From: Linyphia triangularis
Taxonomy: Eukaryota > Arthropoda > Arachnida > Araneae > Linyphiidae
Direction of reading: 5' to 3'
Length of the DNA stretch: 64,000 bases
Assembly: GCA_963978545.1 (NCBI GenBank)
Contig: OZ021723.1
Location: forward strand, 10,827,593 to 10,891,592
Of the stretch, positions 11,301-24,100 are shown in pieces. Positions within the stretch are counted from its first letter, which is position 1; each line of letters starts with the position of its first letter. Made by a program: the position numbers and the translations under genes. Below the pieces are notes generated by a model. The model was not told the origin of the DNA. It made no database searches and was given only the letters and a program-made list of their open reading frames with translations.

Positions 11301-12079
11301 TTTTGTTTTGTTAGCCATGGAAATAACAGATATTGTGAATGGTAGACTTGACAGTGATGAAGAAAAACAATATTTCATTCCATTTGTTCAGTAAGTTTAG
11401 ATTTCTGTAAAATGTGCTTACTTATACATCTATTTCAGTGTTTAAGCTGGAGTACAAAACTTCTTTACAAGGTTCTCACAGTCATTAAAAGTGCTTAATA
11501 TTTTTTAACTTGTTTTTCAAGCCTAAAAGTACTTGAAAATTCTTAAAGGTCCTTAAAAGTTCTTGAAAATGCTTAGAGGTCCTTTAAAAGTCCTTAATTT
11601 TTGTCACTTTACTCATGCATCAACTTGTATATCGTTTGGTTTATGCTGATCTATTTAATTTTTAAATGTTACTAGGTTTTTATGATTGTGTATAGTGCTT
11701 TAGTATAGTGATTGTGTATAGTGCTTTAGTATAGTGATTGTGTATAGTGCTTTGTTTTTATGATTGTGAAAATTGAGCACATTTCATAAAATGGATATGA
11801 GTAACTTAAATACATCTTAGTTATTTTCAGTTATATATTTCAATGTTTTATGATTTACAAATTGTATCAATATTTTTTGCATTATTTGTTTTTATTAAAT
11901 TGCCATTAATATTTGAAATTATTTTTAATCATATCCCATTTATAAGGGATGCAAATATTACCAACAAAACACAAACATTTCTAAACTCAATGTTAATTCA
12001 GAGGTGATGACTGAACCTGTTGATGAGGGACTTGGGGAACTTTGTAATTCTGTAAATTTCATGAAATTCTTTAAAACTC

Positions 12080-12113
<34 letters not shown>

Positions 12114-15100
12114 TTGTCAAAACAGTATTGGCAAATTCATAATGATTTTAAATGTTTATATTTTCATTTTCTGGATCATAATATCTGTGGAAAGTAAGTC
12201 TGCAACATCAGGGAATTTTTTTTTTCTAAATTTTATCACAATCCTGTAATTTATTTTATTAAATTTGAAGCGTTAAGCTTTCGCTGCGCGGCGACAGGGG
12301 TTTGAACCGAGGACCATGGTGACTGGAGACTGATACTTTACCTCTGTGCAAAAGAGTACTCCGCTGCACAGAAGCATTATCTGATATTTGAGGTCGCCAC
12401 ACAGCCTCCTCCCAGCGACGAAGGAGCGATGCTGTTGTTCTGATCAACGTCTGATCGGAGTTGGAGGTTTGGAATGCTAGTTGCATTGTTGTGCCCTCTT
12501 GTTGCGGTGATGCACGCGAGTTGCATTGTTGTGCCCGCTTGTTGCGGTGATGCACGCGAGTTGCGTGTTTGATCGCTTGTTGCGATGTAGTTTCTCCTTT
12601 CAGAAGCGCCGATAGATGGCTGCATGATTCGTTTTAGTCCGGGTCATCAGTGAAGCGTTAAGCTTTCGCTGCACGGCGACAGGGGTTTGAACCGAGGACC
12701 ATAGTGACTGGAGACTGATACTTTACCTCTGTGCAAAAGAGTACTCCGCTGCACAGAAGCATTATCTGATATATGAGGTCGCCACAAATTCTTTTGCTCA
12801 TCCGTTCCATATACCTCAACCGGTTTGATAGCTTGTTTTCCTTCATTCAAATTTCCTCACACAGATGTAATGAACGCGACTTTCTGGACAACCTGCTACG
12901 TAAACTACTGCAATCCAAAGAAGTTACTCAAAAGGAGCATAAGGGACAGGGACTCTGGGTTTGTGTAAAGCTGCTTCATGGAGATATCACACAAGTGAAG
13001 GAGGAAAACCCACACTTAATAAGTCCTTCGACTGCCATTGCACGAAAGATGGGATTTCCTGATGTCATCTTGCCAGGTAACCCTTTTTCTTATATTTCCT
13101 AGCTTTGACGAAACTGGTTTTGTGATGAGGCAATTTGTGAATGAAAATAAATGGTAAAAAGGCGGTGAAATACTCTTAATCAAGGAGCATACAAAATGGC
13201 CATTCGTACTAATTAGCGCTTGGAAATTGTGGGATAATCCACCTACTAATGACACACATGGTATTAGCAACCATTCAATGACTTCAGTTAGTCACTGGTT
13301 TGTATGAGGTACGTTTGAACATAAATGCGATTTTGGAGCGAGTGGTCTGCATATTGCATTCCAATTAAAAATAAACGAAAATTTGGCACTTTTCCAGAAA
13401 AGGACGTTATTTTCAAAGAGAAAGGGCAAGGAGGTAGCGTTGCCTTTCAAACAACAGCTAGTATGATTTCTGATTTTTTTTAAATGAAGGATTATTTTTA
13501 AAAATTTAACCATGATGTGTCGATGCGTGAGTTCACGCATGAGATTAATTCTATGGAGTGAAATTGATTATCAATGCGTGTACACGTAGATTTCACGCAT
13601 TTCAGCAAACTCTGACTGTTGCTATTGTAATTTCTTAAGGAAGTACAAAGCAGCATCTTTCAGGCGTGAAAATCTTTCATATTTACCTGATTTCCCCTTT
13701 TTTTCCCTCCAAGAAGTTCCGCTTTTTATACAATTTTATTATTTTTAGTGGACTTAATCAGAATAAACTTGCCTAACGTCCCCATCAGAAAAAGTTTCTG
13801 GGTGCGTTACTGTTCTGTGTCACACATTAGTACGCAATTATTTTCTTATTCAGCTATTTTTGTTGTTCAAAATAACGTATATTTTACTCTTTTTTTTACA
13901 TGTCGACTGTTTTCACTCCTTATAACAGTCAAATTTATGTCAACAGTATTGATATAAGTGACAAAATCGAGTGATGAGATTGTGTCAAGAGTAAGTTGTT
14001 TAAAATAACATTCATAAGTTACAGTATTTGATTAGGGATACCCAAACTGTAAAAAAATTCAAATGAATTTTTAGTTTGCCCTAAAAATATTTATTTAGTA
14101 TTAAATTTTAAACATTGAACTGGAAAATATTTTAAACTTTCCACCTTCATATCTATAAATGCTGTCCTTATTTATCAGAAGGTTTAAAAACAAGAAATAC
14201 CAACAAAGTACTTCATCAGAATTTAATTAAATAATGTTTGGGATTTTTTGTTTTCTGTCTGGTGTATCTAATTGTTTTGGTAGCCCCATATCATTAACCT
14301 TCCTCCCCTGTAAATGAATTTAATGTTTCCTTTTAAACCATCCTCTATCTACTTTCTTTTAACCCAATGACAGTCATGGGAATGGGCGAAATTCCCCAGT
14401 TGTTTTCCCTGCAATAATTTTTAAATTATATTTCTAATTCAAATACATAATTATTTTTAAATTATTTTTATTTATTTTGTTTTAGATAGGTTATAGACTA
14501 TTATCCTAATAAAAATATCTAAAATATATCTTATTTTAACTTTTATTTATAAACTTAAAAATGTTGTGTATTGCTAGAAAAACTGGGGATCCTAAGACGT
14601 ATATATACGTGCATGACCGTCAATGGGTTAAGAATTATGATAAGTTTTCTTTAAAAAAATAATATTCAATAACAATTGCATATTCACTATTAAAGGTCTT
14701 TGGTAAAAAGTTAAAAATAGCTTTTGTGAAAAGTTAATTAAAATAAAACTATACCCTTTCCACTTGTTATACATGTCTTGCATTGTGTTTCTTTGCTGCT
14801 TTGATGCCGTCATTCTCGGTAGATCTTGGAATCTCTTTATTAATATGAAGGTAAGTGTGAGAAAAATTGTCCAAGAAACAATTTTACATAAAGTAGAAAT
14901 TGTTTACCTGTTGAGCATGTTAAATACTGTTTTTTTTTTTTTCTTTTTTTTTAAATTTCTACATTAATGGTAAGGAAGAAATGTATAACGAATTAAAAAA
15001 ATATTTAGATGAATTCAAATATTTGCATGATTTCTTTATGTTTTAAAAGCTATGAAATTCAAAAGCTTGAATTTTTATTTCTGTTCTGAATTATTAGCAG

Positions 15101-18100
15101 GGTTTGTACGCTCCAGAAATTCCTGAAAAACTCCTGAAATTTGCTTTTTTTTTATAAGGGGCCCTTATAAATCCTGAAAACTGTGTTTCTACTCCTGATA
15201 TTTCTTTTTATCTTCTTAAAATTTATCATCAAATGGTAAAAAGATAAGTAAAACCTTAAAACGTATAGTTTCTTTTTATACTCGATAAAACGTCTCTGAA
15301 ATTCGAAATTCTTACCATACTTAAGAGTCTGCTGTGCATGCGCTTTGTCACTATAGCTGCAAAGATAAACCTTTGGACTGTCCCAGAATGCACCACAGTT
15401 CTCGACAACCAGGCTCGTGGAGGGAAAATATATTATTAGACATGTAATTTTTTTCCTGTTAATTCCTGAATTTACAGTACCTAACTCCTAAAAAACTCCT
15501 TAGTAACTCCTGAATTTTACTATCATAGATTGAGTATGAACCCTGTATTAGTTATAGATGTAATGTACAAATAGAGATATAGATGTGAGTTAATATAAAA
15601 ATTAAACTAATATTTTTATTGTGAAAAGGTTTTGTCATATTAGTAAATCTTTAATTATATTGTATTTAATTGTTTAAAAAATATTAATAATTTGCAGGCG
15701 ATGTTCGAAATGATTTATATTTAACAATATCTCATGGAGAATTTACGAAAGGAGCAAAGTCTTCTGACAGGAACATTGAAGTCTCTGTAAAAGTGTTAAA
15801 TGAAAAAGGACAATCAATTTCAGTAAGTTTTTTGTTATATGGATCAATATTTAAATTTTTGTCTGTAGTTCTTTGTGTTGCAGTTGTTAAACTGTTCTCA
15901 AATCTATTTTTAGGAGGGAAAAAAATATTTTATCTTTGGAAAGAGTTCTATTAATTATACTTAGTTTTATGATGACTTAGTTTTACTTAGGTACTTAGTT
16001 TTATTATGACATAAAATAAAGAACTGAACTTGAGTCAGAGAAAATATGAACTGTTTCAAATTAAAAGGAAAAGTTTGGTAGTTTTCATCTTCAATTCTCG
16101 TATTCCATTGCTTCAACTATTACCTGGAAACGAATAACATCAATGTACATTTATTCAGTTTGGTAACTAGACAGTTAAAAATATGAGTAACTATGCTTAA
16201 TAAGGTTCTCATAAAAATTTGATTGTAAATAATTTGGAAAGTGGTATGTTGTTACGAATTTTCTAGAGGAAATGGTGACACAGCTTTACAAAATATAATT
16301 TATTCTTTTCTCGAATGCTTTTTGTACAACACCAAGCTAATTATCAACTTTGGGCAAAAAGAAACGGAAGCCTCAGATATAGCAATATTTTAGACTCCAC
16401 AAATGTAAACTAAGTGCCGAGCTCTTTTCAAACCAACTCGAATCTGCAATTGAACTGAATGCTACTTCCAGGTGTCTTATCTCTCCTCGCATACAAATTT
16501 TCCTGAAAGATCGATACGTTGACCAGCACACATCCGAAAAGTTGCAAAATTTCTTGTTTTACCTACAGCCATTTGCGAATGCAGTCGAGCCTGTATTATC
16601 GCTGCTAATAAATAAATGTGGGAGTAGACGCTCAGAGAAGGGACACTTGCTGAGTGTAGAATCCAGCTTTAATAACTCCTTATTGATCACATTTCATGCT
16701 ACATTTGGCACAAAAGCCATTCTTACGTATATTCACATCGAGAATGTTCAGCTATCTGTCTCTCTCATCAGAATAAGGAATACCTCTCCCTGCCGCTAGG
16801 AGTCGCCACGAGGGGTTCTCTAGTGGTGCCCCCTGCTCTCCACACACACTCCACATAAATTTAAAGAAATATAACTTTAAAAAATAATTGTACTGTATTT
16901 ATAGTTAAATACACAAAAATTATGTTACAATATCTTTTGCTTTTGTTGTCCTTTAGTTCTTGTTGAAAATTCCTTAACGCAATAAAATGATCTTGCTTGT
17001 AGCCTTCTGTAAGGTTGTAATTTCTTAAGAATATTTGACAGTGACTAAAATTAATTTTGAATCGAGTTCAAAATGTTTATGGAAAATCATCATGAAAAAT
17101 TTAATAATTGCCCACTGTTATTATAGAATGGTTAAGGGTACGATTAATAGGGATGCACCGAATATTCGATATCTATTCGGTATTCGGCCATAAAGTCGAA
17201 TATTCGGTTTGGTCAGATATCTAAATATTTGGCGGCCAAATACTTTTTTCTATTTTTTGCCTATTTATTATTATTGCAGAATACCACTCTATAGAAATAT
17301 GATTTTATTTTCCTGATACAATATTTAAAAAATGTCAAAACTTCTAAGGCACATCCAAATAATTTTAATATGTTTTTTTTTTTTTTTTTTATGAATTTCA
17401 GGGAGTGCCAGGGCTCTTAAATTTGCCTGTGACATAAGATGTGTCCTTTTGAATAGTTTTAAAGATATGAGAACAGTTATTTTTGTCATGTAACCCTACT
17501 TTTTCATGCTAAGACAAATGTCATTAATGAAGGTCCACAGGGTTCCCACGGTCATTGAAAGTCATTAAAAGTGCTTAATATTTTTTAACTTGTTTTCAAT
17601 GCCTTGAAAGTGCTTGAAAATGCTTAGAGGTGCTTAAAAGTCCTTGAAAATGCTTAGAGGTCCTTAAAAATCCTTAATTTTTACAGATGTTGTCCTGCTG
17701 CAAAATTTATAAAAATACAACTCGGACTTGCTATCACTGCGTGACCGCCACTTATCTGCACCGTATCAAAATTTTCCAACATATTTGTATTACACATCCA
17801 CCAACTTTAACTCTTTTGGTAGAATATACTTTATTAAAAATTTAAATATAGATATGATGCCTGAAAACGAATTTTCATAGGTCCTTAAAAACATTAATTA
17901 GGTCCTTAAAAGTCATTGATTTTCATTCTGTGATTTGACTGGGATCCCTGGTCCAGTCATCTATGTTTTTATAATATAAAATGATCCTATTTTTTATTAT
18001 AAGTAGTAATTCCGCCTGCTGAATATTCGGTATTCGGCTTGTCCGTAGACCGAATATTCGGTATTTGGCCCAAATCACTATTCAGTGCATCCCTAATGAT

Positions 18101-21100
18101 TAAGGAGTTTCTAGAACAAGAAGTAGCAATCGTACATGATCTGTAAGAAATTGTCAAGGTTTTATTTTAAAAAATGCTGAATTATTATCTTTTATAGATT
18201 TTTTGTTTTTGTATTCCATTTTAGTTTCATGCCTAACATGTAAATTCTCTATTCAGGACGTAATAAGTTTAGGTTGTGGATCTGACGCTATTAATGAGTA
18301 TAGAAGTGTAATTTATTACCATGAGGATAAACCAAAATGGATGGAAACATTCAAGGTAGGTAATGATTTTATTGTACAATTTTGATAATAATAAAACTTT
18401 AAGTGACACCAAATATATATAATCCCTTAATGAAATGCTTAGACAAAACAAAGTAGTATTATAACTTTGCTACTTTGATCCATAAATTTTTAAATTTGAG
18501 TTTTAAAAATCACTCCAATTTGTTTGCCGATATTTTAAAGAGACTAAACATAGATTACTTTGTTTTACATACTTTTACAAACTATTGTTATTTGCTATAA
18601 TAGAGTGACCTCAGAACCTGGAAATCAGTAGGGATGCCAGTTTTCCTCCTTTTGGAGGATTTCCTCCTTTTTTGGGTTTTTATGTAACATTTTCCTCCTC
18701 TTTGTCCCTGTCTTGAGGATCCACATTTTTCTGTTCTGAACCAGTTTTTCCTGCAAAAGGTATACTTTTCCTCATATCTAAACAAAAGATTGTCCCTCTT
18801 GTGGCTACCCTTTCCTCCCAGATTACTTCACTAACTCCTAATATTTGAAATGTAATTATTATACAGTATGAGAAATTTCATTGTATCTTTAAAATTATTG
18901 AATCATCCTTCCTGCATACTCTTTTGTTGAATTTATATGTATTCCATCCACGAGCTTTTTCAACGAATATTTGAATTTCCTCCTTGTTGCTCTCCGATCA
19001 CTCTCATCCCTGAAATCAGGCAAATGTCAGGGAGCTTTCCAATTCTGGAAAAAATCGGAATTTTTGAAAATTTCACGAAAATCAGGGGAATTTTCTCTTC
19101 TTTTGGAGGTGTATTTCCCCGTTCATTCGTATTTTTGCACCTTTTACCTGGAGAATTGTGATGGCAAGGTACCCACAATCCTTGGAAAGTCCTTGAAAAA
19201 AAGATGAGGTCCTTCAAAATCCTTGGAATTTTGAAGTTATTCACCGATTACCTCCACCTCCATTTTTTTCCGCCTCCATTTTATATTTTTATATCTAAAG
19301 TATAAAATTTTATGGTCTTTGAATTTTCTTAAAATGGTCCTTGATAGTCCTTGAATTTTTTTCCCTCATTAAGAGTGGGAACCCTTGATGATAATCGTTA
19401 GAAGCTTTATCTTAGGGAATAATTTAAACTTTTCATTACCACCAAAATTAATTTTAAAAATTTGGCATATTATCTCTTTAGCATACGTGTTCTGTTTTAT
19501 CAGGCTGTCTCTACACATCTGGAAATCCTGGAAAAGTTCGAGAAATTTAAAAAAAAAAAGTTTACTGTAAAATTGGAAGTTTTCAGAAATCTATCAGGGA
19601 ACTTTTTTTTCTGGATTTTGTGGCCATCCTGTGTAATATTTCCACTGCATTCTGTTGGTATTTCTAATACCAAATCACACTTAAAACAACTATTAGAGCT
19701 ATATACGTTGTTCAAGAGGAAGCATCTGATTGACGTGGATTTGGACTGGGTCACGTGATTGTTTAAGCATTCATAAGTGAAACTAAAATAAGCTAATTAA
19801 TTTTTTTTATTTTAACTGTGCAAACAACAAGACATAAACAATGTGTCTGAAAATTATTGTTGTATGTATAAGGAATGTCTATAGTACATGTACTCATTTG
19901 ATAATGAGTAAAATTAGGATTCACCTAGCTTGTCTTTTCCTAATTGAAAGAAATTTAAATGATTAGTTGAAAATTCATTAGGAATGGGATATGTAATTTA
20001 TTGGACAATTTTAAATTATTAAATTTTCAATTTGTAATTAAAATTGTATTATAAGTTATTAAAATATTTTAAATATGTTTGATGAATTGGAAAAAAAAAA
20101 TAGTTGAGACTTTAGTTTGTTACCTAATATACATGTTGTCCATTTTTTATAAATTTATATGCAAACAATTTATTAAACTTTTTTACTTTGTCATTACAAT
20201 TATTTCTCTTCTTTACTATAGATAGCTATTCCTATTGAAGAATTTTACAATGCCCATCTGAAATTTATTTTTAAACATCGCTCATCAAATGATGGTAAGT
20301 TTTATTAATTTGCTTTGTATAATTTTCTTGCTTTTATTGGATTTATAAATAATTTCTTTCATTTTTAATTGTTCTAATAAAAGTTTTGCTAATCAAATAT
20401 AATACAATTTTCAAAATGTGTTTCATTAAACTGCATTCTATATTAAATAAGCTAAAGATTTCAGATTATTAGGGTTCACACCAGCAATGAAAATTTAGTG
20501 GTCCAAAAGGACCACCTAGGTAATGATTTAGTGGTCTAAAAATAAAACATGGTAGACAAAATTTAAAAAAATATATATATTGTGCGCACACAAGATTTTT
20601 AACATTTATTTTAAATTATCTTCAAACAAGCGGCGGCTCTTTTCGTTTTTCCATTTCAGAGCTGCTTTTTCAAAGGGAAATACAGAAAGGTCTGGTCCTT
20701 CAGCACAAATTCTGATCAGGAAATCTACAGTTTCGTTTAATAACCTGTTCCTCAATTTGGTTTTTATTCGGTTTTTCAAACTAAAGAGTCTCTCGCATGA
20801 TACACTGTTCACAGGTATGATCTCGCGAATCATCAATAATTTACAAATATTCGGATACATATCCCCAAGGTCTCTAGTAACAGTCTTTAAAATCAAATCA
20901 CAACTCAAATGTCTGTAATTTCCTGCCATTAGTTTTTTGAAGATCCTCCACTCAGCTTCTAACTCTTCAAGAGAGCTTAAATCATCTTTATAAAAAGAAT
21001 ATAAAGTTTTGATATCTTCATTTCCATAGCTTGTTGAAAGATTTGTTTTAGGCATTTCTGTGGGATTAAATACGGAAAATGCTTTCAAAATGCTATGACA

Positions 21101-24100
21101 CTCTGAAGGAAATCTGTCTTTCAAATTTGATTCCACACTCTCGAGCAACTTCTGGCATATATCATCAAAACTTGAGGTGCATGCTTTAATTTTAAAACCC
21201 TTGTAATGCCCAGATTGTAGCATTTCTCCTTGAAACTCAATAAATTGAGAGCTTGGTGTCATGTGTAGATCCTTTATGGCTTCAATAGCAGCGGTAACAT
21301 TTGCTAAAACAGATGAAATGTTAACATCGTCTCTCATGAATGTTGACCATAGCACATTTAAAGTTGACAATACATCATTTAAAAAGATTATAAACCCAAT
21401 GATATTTCCTGTTTTTAGTTTTTTGGAAAGTCCCTCAGCCACACAATCGGATTCATTCTCTGCAATATCCTCCAGAGTTATAATGAGACTTTCATAAGAT
21501 TTTATGACAGCATTTAGAGCTTGAGGTAAAGAAAACCATCTTACTTCATAAATGGGTTGAAACTTTACAACAGGCAACTCCAAAACTTTTGCTATCTCTT
21601 GTAAATGAGAAAATCTTGTTGCCGAGCGCTTAAAATAAGAATATAGAGTGGTAAGGGTCGATTTCGTTTCTTTAAATATTTTCTCATTCTTAACACTATC
21701 ATTTACTACTAAATTCAGCCTGTGAGCCACACAATGGATTGTAACCAGCTTTTGATTCTGTGATGTAAGCTTTCCTGCAAGGCCATTTTCTGCACACATA
21801 ACTGGAGCTCCATCTGTTGCCAAACCCCTCATGTTTTCTATACTGATTTTTTTCATTTGAAGAAATTCACATAAAATGTTATACAAAGTTGTTGCATCGC
21901 CAATTGATCCCATAGGAATGTCACCCAAGTAATGCACGCTGACAGTTCCAGAGCATACAATTTTACAAGAAATTATGAGAGTTTTTTGGGTAGCAATATC
22001 TGTGGATTCATCCACCATAAGTCCAAAGAAACGACGGCTTTGAACTTTTGTCAGCACTTCTTCTTCAATAGTTGCACTTAGCACTTTTTGATATTCAGAT
22101 ATAGATTGATGCGAAGAATAATTAGCCCGTTCACTAACTTTCAGTGCATCAAGTTTTTCAACTCCTTGGCTCGAACATAGTAAGTTTAAGGATGGTAGAA
22201 GGGAACTGGGAAGCTCTTCTTTTGCAATCCAGTAAGCATTTTTGAGAACAGCAATCAATGCAGTTTCCCTTTCCGTTACCATTTGAAGTGAAATATGTGG
22301 CATACTTCTTAGAGAAGTTGCATCCAAAGCTTCTTTGTGGGATGAACTTTGTGCATGCTTTTTTACAGTGTCTTTCCTGTAGTTGTCAGTCCCAGATGAA
22401 AATGCGTTAGTTTTTTTGTGTTTTATGCATATTTTACAAAACATCTTATTTTGCTGTACATCGTGATGGATCCACGGATATTCCGTTTCCCATTGTTTGG
22501 GAAATTTTCTCTTCCCAGCAATTGCAGCTGTAGGACAGGCTTCAGCTTCCGCTGCTACAGTTGAAGAACACGCTTCTATTTCAGCTGATACATTTGCAGA
22601 ACATGCTCCGTTTTGCGGCACGGCCGATGGCGATGGAAAAAAATACTTCAATGTCTTCTGTGACCGCGACATGACTTGTGTGGAAAAAATTATGTTATTA
22701 AATAAATATTAAATTATCAAAAAATAATAGCGTGCAACATGGTTTGAAAGAAAATAACAAGCGCGTATGAAGATGAAATCCCTTCACTTCATTCGCAACA
22801 GAACTTTTATCTTGCAAAAGCAGTGACGTCACAATCTATAAACCAATCCCAGCCACAGAGAAGGTTCTTCGATGTAAACAACCGATGGGCAATCAGACGC
22901 GCATGCGCTATCGGAATGCGGTTTCGGAGATACAACCCCGCAAGAGGATGAAAACGCGAGAGAAAACGAAGATTTTAGGCGACAAATTTGTCGCCTATTT
23001 GTAAGATTTTGGCGACATTTGTAGGTGATTTGGCGACAATTGTCGCTATGTCGCCATGCTGGCGTGAACTCTACAGATTATATTAAAGTGTCAGATGCTT
23101 TTCTTTCTTCAAATTTTTTTTTTGTAATTGCATTAAATATTGATTAAATTACATAAGTTTGCTAATAAAAACTAGTTTCTTTTAAAAAGAAATTTTCTTG
23201 GCATTAATAATTACTGCCTTACTGTCAGTTCTTGATGGCGAGATTTTCTTCAAACAAAAATATAGTACAATATTTCCAATGTATTTTTTTTTTTTTTTTT
23301 TTTTTTTTATTATATATTCCTGACAATCCTTGAGATGTATGATGAAAAGAGTTTCTTGATTAAATAGGTTGAACATTTAAGTGCATTATAGTGACTTTCT
23401 AACTAAGAATAATTATAGAATTTGTACACTTTTTTTCTATTAGCTAAGGATCGTGCAGAAAAGGCCTTTGCAATTTCCTTTGTCAAACTTATGCAAGAGA
23501 ATGGGACGACCTTGAAAGACGAAACCCACGAACTTCTGGTGTATAAGGTATTTGATTTTTTTAATAATGTGTACTGTTGGCAAATTTTATACATTTATAG
23601 AAGATATCCTGTTACAAGAAAAGTGTGAAAGAAAGGGATATGCCTGGGAATTTTTGAAAAATTGCCATAGTTTAGGGAATTTAATATAAGGTTTCCAAGG
23701 CCCTTGAAAGACCTGGAAGGCCATTGAAAATTCTTTGATAAAATTTGATCCTGGAAAAAACATGGTTTGTACGTTTTTAAATAACCTTGAAAAGTGCTTG
23801 AAAAAATCTTTCATTTTCAAGTGCTTGAAAACCTTGAATTCTGTAAAAGTACGTTTAAAGTGCTTAAATTTTATTTTATTAAAATATAGTATCTTAAAAA
23901 ATTTTGGTCAACAAGGTGACAAAGGAGGCGCATGAAATTGAAAACAAAGTTTTAGATATTGAAATACTATGGACATTGAAAATCATAAAAAATCATGGCT
24001 CTTATGAATTTAATGAAAACATTGATAAATTATGTAACTGCATGTTCGCCGATAGCGTGATTTCATCTAAATTCTAAATTTTCATATGGAGTGGAAAAAA

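Larger units (their letters stand above)
12266..12786 (-). mobile_element. Miniature LTR-type element (TRIM-like) with a tRNA-type promoter in each repeat
   Basis: Two direct repeats of exactly 136 bp (12266-12401 and 12651-12786) enclose 249 bp. On the minus strand each starts TGTGGCGACC and ends AACGCTTCA, the TG...CA form of an LTR. They differ at three positions that I can see. AATT flanks both sides. On the minus strand the bases before the downstream repeat read GGGAGGAGGCTG, a likely polypurine tract. No tRNA-complementary primer site starting TGG follows the upstream repeat. The interior has no gag or pol. This fits a terminal-repeat retrotransposon in miniature; two independent insertions of one SINE is the alternative. 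Confidence 0.75.
18601..19631. mobile_element. Family D element carrying two nested insertions
   Basis: It starts TAGAGTGACCTCAGAACC and ends TTTTGTGGCCATCCTG, the family D ends (other copies: GTGGCCACAGAACC and TGTGGCCACCCTG). It is split by a family G insertion (18629-19011) and a family H insertion (19165-19387). Flanks TATAA and TGTAA are a likely degraded 5-bp duplication. Confidence 0.75.

Noticed and set aside
11086..11394. Single exon covering 11117-11390
   Set aside because: The 102 bases between are flanked by GT and AG and interrupt the family alignment, so two exons are correct.
12259..12625. Minus-strand frames of 82-98 codons in the miniature LTR element
   Set aside because: They cross repeat borders and a 40-bp tandem repeat, and resemble no protein.
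16250..16855. Confident solo LTR
   Set aside because: The TG...CA ends are plausible but no target duplication matches, so it is listed only at low confidence.
21261..21497. Plus-strand frame over the hAT transposase
   Set aside because: Antisense shadow of the transposase.
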